Below are positions 58,695-64,000 of a stretch of 64,000 bases of DNA, piece by piece. Both the position numbers and the translations under genes were made by a program. Every line of letters starts with the position of its first letter. Within the stretch, counting starts at the first letter, position 1. Below the pieces are notes generated by a model. The model did no database searches. It saw only the letters and a program-made list of their open reading frames with translations, and was not told where the DNA came from. Source of the DNA: Pelomonas sp052436255 (GTDB taxonomy: Bacteria; Pseudomonadota; Gammaproteobacteria; Burkholderiales; Burkholderiaceae_C); NCBI GenBank assembly GCA_052436255.1, contig JBQVNP010000009.1:1-64000 (forward strand). The letters run 5' to 3'.

Positions 58695-59900
58695 ATGCAG
58701 ACCCATCGCGCGCGCGTCGTCGCCTCGTTAGGCACGACCCAGACCTTGGCCTGGGCATCGTCCTACTACCTGCCGGCCATGCTCGTGCGGCCGATAGCGA
58801 GTGAGTTGGGCGTGTCCCAGCCGACCGTGTTCGCGGCGTTCTCGGTGGCACTGGTTGTGTCGGCGCTAGTCGGCCCGCATAGCGGCCGACGCATCGACCG
58901 ATGGGGTGGGCGTCCGGTGCTCATGACGACCAGCGCGATCTTCGCGCTGGGGCTTGGGCTGCTGGCAGTTGCGACCGGCCCCGTCAGCCTTTTTGTAGCC
59001 TGGGCGGTGCTGGGCGTGGCGATGGGTAGTGGCCTCTACGAGGCGGCGTTCGCGTCGCTGGTGCGGCTGTACGGGCATGAAGCGCGCGGGGCCATCACGG
59101 GCATCACGTTGATCGCAGGTTTCGCCAGCACCGTGGGCTGGCCGCTGACGGCGGCGCTGGAGCATGGACTGGGATGGCGCGGCGCATGCTGGACGTGGGC
59201 GGCTCTGCACCTGCTGGTCGGCTTGCCGCTGAATGCGTGGCTGCCTCGCGCGGAGTACACCGCGCCGGCGGCAGGCGAGACGCCGACCGACGTCAAGAGC
59301 GAGCCAGCCGAACCGCCGCTCGGCGTGGTCATCTCGCTCGCCTGGGTGTTCGCAGTGACATGGTTCATCAGCACGGCGATGGCGGCGCATCTGCCAGGTC
59401 TGTTGGCAGGCACCGGCACCGCGCCGGGCGTCGTCATCGCCATCGGCATGCTGGTGGGCCCGGCACAGGTCGGTGGGCGGTTGCTGGAGTTCGGCTTCCT
59501 ACGGCGGCTGCACCCGCTGTACTCGGCGCGGGTGGCGGCGCTGATGCACCCGGTTGGCGCGATGCTGCTGCTTGCGCTCGGCGGGCCGGTGGCCGCCGCC
59601 TTCGCCCTGCTGCATGGCGCTGGCAACGGCATCCTGACCATCGCCAAGGGCACGCTGCCGCTGGCGCTGTTCGGCCCCACGGGCTACGGGCACAGGCAAG
59701 GGATGTTGATGTTGCCGGCCCGGCTCGCGCAGGCGCTGGCGCCGTGGCTCTTCGGGCTGCTGCTGGCGGTGCTGGGCACGCGCGTGCTGTGGGTGTCGGC
59801 CGGCCTGGCGCTGAGTGCGCTGGCGGCGCTGATGCTCATCCGCGTGCCGTCGCGCATGCAAGACGAAAGCACATCGACAACATTGGAGGAGCCGACATGA
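58695..59900 (+). CDS. MFS transporter, putative arsenical exporter
   Basis: The 401-residue membrane protein has about 12 hydrophobic helices and the MFS loop motif GPHSGRRIDRWGGRPVL between helices 2 and 3. It starts 2 bp after the fused gene and overlaps arsN1 by 4 bp, so it is in the operon. It may export arsenite or a modified arsenical, as ArsK or ArsJ do. Family assignment beyond MFS is inference. Confidence 0.8.
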   Translation: MQTHRARVVASLGTTQTLAWASSYYLPAMLVRPIASELGVSQPTVFAAFSVALVVSALVGPHSGRRIDRWGGRPVLMTTSAIFALGLGLLAVATGPVSLFVAWAVLGVAMGSGLYEAAFASLVRLYGHEARGAITGITLIAGFASTVGWPLTAALEHGLGWRGACWTWAALHLLVGLPLNAWLPRAEYTAPAAGETPTDVKSEPAEPPLGVVISLAWVFAVTWFISTAMAAHLPGLLAGTGTAPGVVIAIGMLVGPAQVGGRLLEFGFLRRLHPLYSARVAALMHPVGAMLLLALGGPVAAAFALLHGAGNGILTIAKGTLPLALFGPTGYGHRQGMLMLPARLAQALAPWLFGLLLAVLGTRVLWVSAGLALSALAALMLIRVPSRMQDESTSTTLEEPT

Positions 59901-60433
59901 ACATCCGAACTGCCTCGCCTGCCGATGCCGCAGCCGTGGCTGCGATCTATGACCCGGTCGTTCGCGACACAACGATCTCCTTCGAGACAGAACCGCCGGA
60001 CGAAGCCGAGATGCGGTCCCGCATCGAGAAAACGCTCACCAGCCTGCCCTGGCTGGTCGCCGAGGACGCAGCCGGCGCGGTGTGCGGCTACGCCTACGCC
60101 AGTAAGCACCGCGAGCGCGCCGCCTACCAGTGGTCTGTGGATGTGACGATGTACGTGCGTGAAGACATGCGCGGCCGAGGTGTGGGCCGGGCGCTGTACG
60201 GCAGACTCTTGGCGGTGCTGGCCGATCTGGGCTACTGCCAGGCCTTTGCAGGCATCGCGCTACCCAACGCGGGCAGCGTCGGCCTGCACGAAGCAATGGG
60301 ATTCGAGGCCATCGGCGTGTACCGGGACGTCGGTTTCAAGCATGGCGCATGGCGCGACGTGGGGTGGTGGCAAAAGCCTCTGCGCGAACCTGGAGCGCCG
60401 CAGGAGTTGCGTCAGTTCGCCGCGCTGACTTGA
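59897..60433 (+). CDS. arsN1: ArsN1-type GNAT acetyltransferase
   Basis: The 178-residue protein has the bar/pat-like pattern IYDPVVRDTTISFETEPPD, VYRDVGFKHGAWRDVGWWQK and the acetyl-CoA loop REDMRGRGVGRALYG. Relatives acetylate phosphinothricin; those in ars operons (ArsN1) acetylate arsinothricin or related organoarsenicals. The ATG overlaps the MFS stop. It is the last gene of the ars run and faces a GNAT gene on the opposite strand. Confidence 0.82.
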   Translation: MNIRTASPADAAAVAAIYDPVVRDTTISFETEPPDEAEMRSRIEKTLTSLPWLVAEDAAGAVCGYAYASKHRERAAYQWSVDVTMYVREDMRGRGVGRALYGRLLAVLADLGYCQAFAGIALPNAGSVGLHEAMGFEAIGVYRDVGFKHGAWRDVGWWQKPLREPGAPQELRQFAALT

Positions 60434-60504
60434 GCGGGATTCGCTGCGGGTTCTCTGCGATCATCAAGGCCATCGGCAAGGCTGCTGTGCTCTGGTTCGT
60501 GCCG

Positions 60505-60948
60505 TCACGCCACGCGGCGGCGCATCTCTGCGGGGTAGTCCTCGAAGCCCAGCGAGCGGTACAAGGCGCGGCCGTCAGGCGTCGCGCCAAGGTTGAATTC
60601 CCGCACCTCAAGTGTCTCGCATTGCCGCATGACTGCTTGCAGCAACTCGCGGGCCACACCCTGACCACGCCAGGCTTCAGCGGTGAACACATTGACGATA
60701 CGGGCCATCTGGCCGCTGAGATTGGCACGAGTCGGCCCCCAGTCCAGCAGCACCGCGCCGGCACCACCGACGACGACGTCACCTTGCACTGCCAGCCAGC
60801 CGACATATCGGCCGGCTTCGATGCGCGGGCCTAGCCAGGCCGCGTAACCAGGCCGTCGTTCAGCATCTTCCTTGCGGTAGCAGCCATGAGCCGTCACTTG
60901 CTCTGTGTCACAGGCGGTCACCGGCCTCAAGTTCCAAGCTGTCGTCAT
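60505..60948 (-). CDS. GNAT acetyltransferase of the MerR operon
   Basis: The 147-residue protein has the GNAT core IVNVFTAEAWRGQGVARELL and C-terminal GATPDGRALYRSLGFEDYP. It overlaps the merR-type gene stop by 4 bp and is the last gene of a four-gene minus-strand operon. Substrate unknown. Confidence 0.78.
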   Translation of the reverse strand: MTTAWNLRPVTACDTEQVTAHGCYRKEDAERRPGYAAWLGPRIEAGRYVGWLAVQGDVVVGGAGAVLLDWGPTRANLSGQMARIVNVFTAEAWRGQGVARELLQAVMRQCETLEVREFNLGATPDGRALYRSLGFEDYPAEMRRRVA

Positions 60949-61418
60949 GGTGCACTAGCGGCGCAACAGGCGGGAGCGTGCAGCAGCGTGGCTTCTCCCA
61001 TCGGCGTGGCCAAGTCTTCAAGGATGTTGCAGTCCACTGCCGCACCACCCGCACAGGCCGTGTCACAACTGCCGACGAAGGCTGCCATGGCGCCCTCCAA
61101 AGCTTTCAACTCGGCCAGCTTGCTTCGGAGCTGTCCCAGGTGGCGTGCTGCGACCTCGCGGACTTCGACACAAGGACGCTGCGGTTCGTCCATCAAGCCG
61201 ACGAGTTCTCGCACCTGCTCAAGGCCGAAGCCGAAGTCGCGACAGCGACGGATGAAGCCCAGTCGACGCACCGCCGCCTCGTCGTAGACGCGCCTGCCGG
61301 CTTCCGTGCGAGGCCCTGGGGGTAGCAGGCCGATGGTCTCGTAGTAGCGGATGGTGGGAACGGAGCACCCGGTCCGCCGGGCCAACACACCGATGGAGAA
61401 GGCGGGTGATGTGGTCAT
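60945..61418 (-). CDS. MerR-family metal regulator
   Basis: The 157-residue regulator has the MerR helix-turn-helix GVLARRTGCSVPTIRYYETI and a dimerisation helix. C-terminal cysteines (RPCVEV, GSCDTACAGG and VDCNIL) match the spacing of metal ligands in MerR. A MerF-like protein encoded in the same operon favours mercury or a related soft metal. The start at 61418 is chosen because earlier starts lack similarity. It probably acts at the promoter 62076-62106. Confidence 0.85.
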   Translation of the reverse strand: MTTSPAFSIGVLARRTGCSVPTIRYYETIGLLPPGPRTEAGRRVYDEAAVRRLGFIRRCRDFGFGLEQVRELVGLMDEPQRPCVEVREVAARHLGQLRSKLAELKALEGAMAAFVGSCDTACAGGAAVDCNILEDLATPMGEATLLHAPACCAASAP

Positions 61419-61428
61419 GCCAGCGAGC

Positions 61429-61803
61429 TTAGCCTTTGACACAGCCGCAAGCGCCCGGTCCTGGGGGTGGCAAGGTGGGTGTTGCAGGGAGGAACTGAGA
61501 GAACAGCCACTGTGCATCATCGGCTTGGTCCGTCGGGCCAATGATGAGAAGTTCCACGGCATCGCGGCTCTCGGCCAAGTGGAATGTCAGGAAGGCACAG
61601 CATTCGCGCTCCAGCACGATGATGGCGGCTAGCTCGGGGGCGGCGTTGGGGGCGTAGAAGAGGCGCAGCGTCGAGCCTTGAAGGCAGTGGGAACGCAGGT
61701 GGTTGCGCGTGAGTTGTTGAATGCGGGTCAGACGCGCAGCCATGTCACCGGGGCGCAGCGTGCAGGCAAGAGGTGCGGCACCATTGAACTCAGCGGCAGG
61801 CAT
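61429..61803 (-). CDS. Small soluble protein with ECC-F motif
   Basis: The 124-residue protein contains IVLERECCAFLTFHL and ends CGCVKG, giving two Cys pairs. Proteins with a RECCPF-like motif recur beside MerR-type regulators, but I know no function; metal chelation is a guess. It lies between the MerF-like gene (14-bp overlap) and the merR-type gene (10-bp gap). Confidence 0.6.
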   Translation of the reverse strand: MPAAEFNGAAPLACTLRPGDMAARLTRIQQLTRNHLRSHCLQGSTLRLFYAPNAAPELAAIIVLERECCAFLTFHLAESRDAVELLIIGPTDQADDAQWLFSQFLPATPTLPPPGPGACGCVKG

Positions 61804-62044
61804 GGTCGCCTCCCGTCGCACAGGCCGTGGTGCAGGCGCAAGCCTGACGGCGGGCAACTCGTCTGCGCCGCCAGACCCACAGCACCGAAAGGGCCGGCAA
61901 GAGCAGCGCGAGCGGCAGAAGTTCATCGGCGCAAGCCCATAGCGCAGCAGCAGACGCGGCAATCGCAGCGCCGCCGAGCAGGGGAATCGTGCAACAGGCA
62001 GCGCAGGCTGCACCCAGGCCCAAGGCCAGCTTCCAGGACTTCAT
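61790..62044 (-). CDS. MerF-like small membrane protein
   Basis: The 84-residue protein starts MKSWKLALG and has two hydrophobic helices. A vicinal CC-T-I-P motif lies in the first (GAACAACCTIPLLGG), and a C-terminal CACTTAC tail follows. MerF and MerT carry such a CC pair in the first helix and another in a tail for passing Hg(II) through the membrane. The sequence is not close to canonical MerF, so the metal is uncertain. Confidence 0.6.
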   Translation of the reverse strand: MKSWKLALGLGAACAACCTIPLLGGAAIAASAAALWACADELLPLALLLPALSVLWVWRRRRVARRQACACTTACATGGDHACR

Positions 62045-62075
62045 GAGGAATCTCCTCGCAGTAGGCGATGCCCGC

Positions 62076-62106
62076 AAGGTAGAACCTCAAGCTACTTGAG
62101 GAGCAA
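62076..62106 (-). promoter_or_regulatory. MerR-type promoter with 19-bp spacer
   Basis: Read on the minus strand, -35 TTGCTC (62101-62106) and -10 TACCTT (62076-62081) are 19 bp apart. The spacer contains the palindrome CCTCAAG-TAG-CTTGAGG (62085-62101). A 19-bp spacer with a centred dyad is the signature of MerR-activated promoters. It drives the four-gene operon beginning at 62044. Confidence 0.7.
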
Positions 62107-62142
62107 GCACTTTCGGTGGACCGGCCTCACGACAATGGAGCC

Positions 62143-62478
62143 ATGGAAATGCTGAAAACGCTGGGCCTGTTCGCCGCCACGGCGCTGGCCGAAATCGTCG
62201 GCTGCTATCTGCCGTATCTGTGGCTGAAACAGGGCAAACCGATCTGGCTGCTTGTACCGGCCGCTGCGAGCCTCGCGCTGTTTGCTTGGCTGCTGACACT
62301 GCACCCAACGGCTGCCGGCCGCGTGTATGCCGCCTATGGCGGCGTCTACATCGCCGTGGCGATGTTGTGGCTGTGGGGCGTGGACCGGGTGACGCCAACG
62401 ACGACGGACTGGCTCGGCATGGGGCTGTGTTTGTTGGGCATGGCGGTCATCATGTTCGGGCCGCGCCCGCAGGCCTGA
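62143..62478 (+). CDS. ynfA: YnfA family small membrane protein
   Basis: The 111-residue protein has four membrane segments and the conserved YnfA pattern: AEIVGCYLPYLWLK, HPTAAGRVYAAYGGVYI and TTTDWLGMGLCLLGMAVIM. YnfA/UPF0060 proteins are SMR-related transporters with efflux activity reported for some. The ATG at 62143 overlaps no neighbour and is divergent from the MerF-like gene. Confidence 0.92.
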   Translation: MEMLKTLGLFAATALAEIVGCYLPYLWLKQGKPIWLLVPAAASLALFAWLLTLHPTAAGRVYAAYGGVYIAVAMLWLWGVDRVTPTTTDWLGMGLCLLGMAVIMFGPRPQA

Positions 62479-62559
62479 GCTTCGAGTTGGCGGGGACAAG
62501 CCGGCGCATAGCGTCGGCCGGCGCGATCAAGCGACTGCCGGTACGTGCACGCCGCGGCG

Positions 62560-63012
62560 TCAATGCTTGTGCACTGCGCGTAAGTGCTGGCTTGGCGACT
62601 CGGCTGGCGGCAGTTCCTGCGAAGCTTCGCGTAGACCAGAAAGGATGCCGCACTGATCTGTTTTGTGAGCGTCGCTACAACGCTGCCGCAGCCCCCGCAG
62701 TTGCGTTTCCAACAGACGCAGTTCTTTGATGCGCTTGGATACGTGGCCGATGTGCTCATCGAGCAGCGAGTTGACGTCGCCGCAGTCTTCGCCAGGCGCA
62801 TCCTTGAACCGCAGAAGAACACGGACCTCGTCCAGCGACATGTCGAGCCCCCGGCAGTACCGAATGAACTGCAGACGTTCGAGGTGCGGCGCCTCGTACA
62901 CCCGGAAATTTCCCTGCGTTCGTCCGGGTGCCGGCAACAACCCCTCACGCTCGTAGTACCGGATGGTCTCGATGGGGGTCGACGAAGCCGCCGATAAGTC
63001 GCCAATCTTCAT
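62560..63012 (-). CDS. cadR: Cd(II)/Pb(II)-responsive regulator CadR/PbrR
   Basis: The 150-residue MerR-family protein starts MKIGDLSAASSTPIETIRYY. Conserved cysteines (GEDCGDVN, RQRCSDAHKTDQCGIL) match the Cd/Pb site of CadR and PbrR. It is divergent from cadA and should act on the dyad at 63055-63074. The ATG at 63012 is the usual start. Confidence 0.9.
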   Translation of the reverse strand: MKIGDLSAASSTPIETIRYYEREGLLPAPGRTQGNFRVYEAPHLERLQFIRYCRGLDMSLDEVRVLLRFKDAPGEDCGDVNSLLDEHIGHVSKRIKELRLLETQLRGLRQRCSDAHKTDQCGILSGLREASQELPPAESPSQHLRAVHKH

Positions 63013-63051
63013 GGGGATGGTCCAAGCCTGTTCCAACAGAAGTGTAGGGAC

Positions 63052-63082
63052 TTGACTCTGTAGTGGCTACAGGTCTTCTAAT
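63052..63082 (+). promoter_or_regulatory. CadR-activated cadA promoter
   Basis: -35 TTGACT (63052-63057) and -10 TCTAAT (63077-63082) are 19 bp apart. The centred dyad ACTCTGTAGTGGCTACAGGT (63055-63074) closely resembles the known CadR/PbrR operator. Metal-bound CadR would untwist the promoter and activate cadA. Confidence 0.82.
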
Positions 63083-63099
63083 CCGCTCATATCGCCGGA

Positions 63100-64000
63100 A
63101 TGCCCATGCCGAACACCCATCTCCCTCACCCGTCCAAGGACGCCGAGCCGGCCGCCGATGGCGGCCACGACTGCTGTTCAAGCTCGTCTTGCAGCTCGAC
63201 GCCCGCACCGAAGCCCCGCACGGTGCTTCCCTTGCAGGTTGCCGCGCCAAAGCCGGCCGCCACCGCATGCTGCGACGACGACTCATGCTCGACGCCCGTG
63301 GCCAGCCCGTCGGTCGCCGAAGCGCCCGACGGGGCCCTCCTGCTACGCATCCCCGCCATGGACTGCGCCGTCGAGGAGGGCCAGATTCGCCGCGTCCTCG
63401 AAGGCTTCCCTGCCATCAAGCGCCCGCGTTTCGATCTGCCTGCCCGCATGCTGACGCTGGATGCCCAGGCCGACCAATGGGGTGCGGTCGTAAGCGCCAT
63501 CCAGTCCGCCGGCTTCAAGACGGAGGTGCTGTCGACGCCCCCATCTGCGGATGACACAGCCAAGTCGCAGCGTGTCGAGCTCTGGCGCCTGATTGCGGCC
63601 CTCGTCGTGGCCTTCGGTGCTGAGCTTCTGCACCTGGTCGGTCCCGACTCGACGGCCTGGCAGATTGCGGGCATGGCCGTCGCCGCCATCGCCATCGCGC
63701 TCTCCGGGTTGTCCGTCTTCCAGAAGGGCCTCACGGCCCTGCTGCACGGCAAGCTCAACATCAACGCGCTGATGAGCGTCGCGGTCATCGGCGCCTTCGC
63801 CATCGGGCAGTGGCCAGAGGCGGCCATGGTCATGGCCCTGTATTCGCTGGCCGAACTCATCGAAGCACGCTCGGTGGAGCGGGCTCGAAATGCCATCTCT
63901 GGCCTGCTCGCGCTGTCGCCACCGCAGGTCGAGGTCCGCCAGGCGAATGGCCAGTGGGCGAGCGTAGATGCCAAGACCGTCGCGGTTGGTGCTGTCGCTC
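63100..64000 (+). CDS. cadA: P1B-type Cd/Zn/Pb-exporting ATPase CadA, 5' part
   Basis: The frame is open from ATG 63100 to the window end (300 codons). Residues 1-75 are a Cys-rich region (HDCCSSSSCSSTP, then TACCDDDSCSTP), followed by an HMA-like domain with MDCAVEEGQIRRVL, where a lone Cys replaces the usual CxxC. The first membrane helices come next (LIAALVVAFGAELLHLVG). The later CPC, phosphorylation and ATP-binding motifs lie beyond the window. It exports divalent soft metals. The ORF that overlaps it in another frame (63063-63554) is a shadow. Confidence 0.9.
   Translation, partial: MPMPNTHLPHPSKDAEPAADGGHDCCSSSSCSSTPAPKPRTVLPLQVAAPKPAATACCDDDSCSTPVASPSVAEAPDGALLLRIPAMDCAVEEGQIRRVLEGFPAIKRPRFDLPARMLTLDAQADQWGAVVSAIQSAGFKTEVLSTPPSADDTAKSQRVELWRLIAALVVAFGAELLHLVGPDSTAWQIAGMAVAAIAIALSGLSVFQKGLTALLHGKLNINALMSVAVIGAFAIGQWPEAAMVMALYSLAELIEARSVERARNAISGLLALSPPQVEVRQANGQWASVDAKTVAVGAVA

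Noticed and set aside
63063..63554. Plus-strand ORF overlapping the cadA start
   Set aside because: It is Arg-rich and without domains; the other frame gives Cys-rich N-terminus, HMA and membrane helices of CadA.
1..64000. CRISPR arrays, tRNA or rRNA genes
   Set aside because: I saw no regularly spaced repeats, no cloverleaf-like gene and no rRNA core sequence; absence was judged by reading only.

Overview
The window looks like accessory DNA from a high-GC betaproteobacterium of the order Burkholderiales. This rests on overall base composition, the Burkholderiales-like IS21 and IS66 elements, the style of the arsenic and cadmium operons and the FecI/FecR/TonB signalling genes; it is inference, since no rRNA or core gene is present. 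The stretch reads as a mosaic of at least five modules, with transposon scars at several joints. I saw no tRNA, rRNA, CRISPR array, integrase or relaxase.

Region 1 (1-13.1 kb) is a DNA phosphorothioation island. An IS21 end has cut off a PLD-helicase restriction-type gene. Then come dndB, dndC, dndD and dndE, an overlapping HNH endonuclease with an N-terminus resembling phosphorothioate-binding McrA-type enzymes, a GIY-YIG protein and a second DGQHR (DndB-like) protein. After these sit two unassigned genes: a helical protein and an Hsp70/actin-fold ATPase. No dndFGH restriction genes are present.

Region 2 (13.1-31.3 kb) is a conjugation module on the minus strand. It runs virB1-2-3-4, a small exported protein, virB6, virB5, virB8-9-10-11, virD4, an OmpA-like lipoprotein, an LPD7-like protein and a DUF1173 protein. 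A LuxR-type regulator with an autoinducer-binding-like domain and an AlpA-type regulator lie at its upstream end.

Region 3 (31.3-36.4 kb) is a transposon graveyard. It holds two IS66 scars around an exported orphan protein, an IS630 scar, and one intact IS66 element (33566-36017) with an 8-bp target duplication.

Region 4 (36.1-49.9 kb) is a lasso-peptide locus. An ECF sigma factor, a FecR anti-sigma factor, a TonB receptor with STN domain and an AtxE-type isopeptidase run rightward, followed by a phospholipase C-like exported protein. Facing them is the leftward A-B-C-D biosynthetic operon. Its precursor gene (49816-49935, 39 codons) is short and easily missed. It predicts a 19-residue core, GQPDLPRVEDNQVGIYKQF, with a Gly1-Glu9 ring. 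The likely logic is: peptide made and exported by A-D, re-imported through the receptor, sensed by FecR/FecI, and opened by the isopeptidase.

Region 5 (50.4-53.2 kb) carries a Y1-transposase-like gene and an AbiE-type toxin-antitoxin pair with a palindromic promoter. Region 6 (53.5-64 kb) is metal and metalloid resistance: arsR, two arsC genes, an aquaglyceroporin, arsH, marR, an ArsN2-flavoprotein fusion, an MFS pump, arsN1, a MerR-controlled operon with a MerF-like protein, ynfA, and divergent cadR/cadA. The cadA gene runs off the window end.
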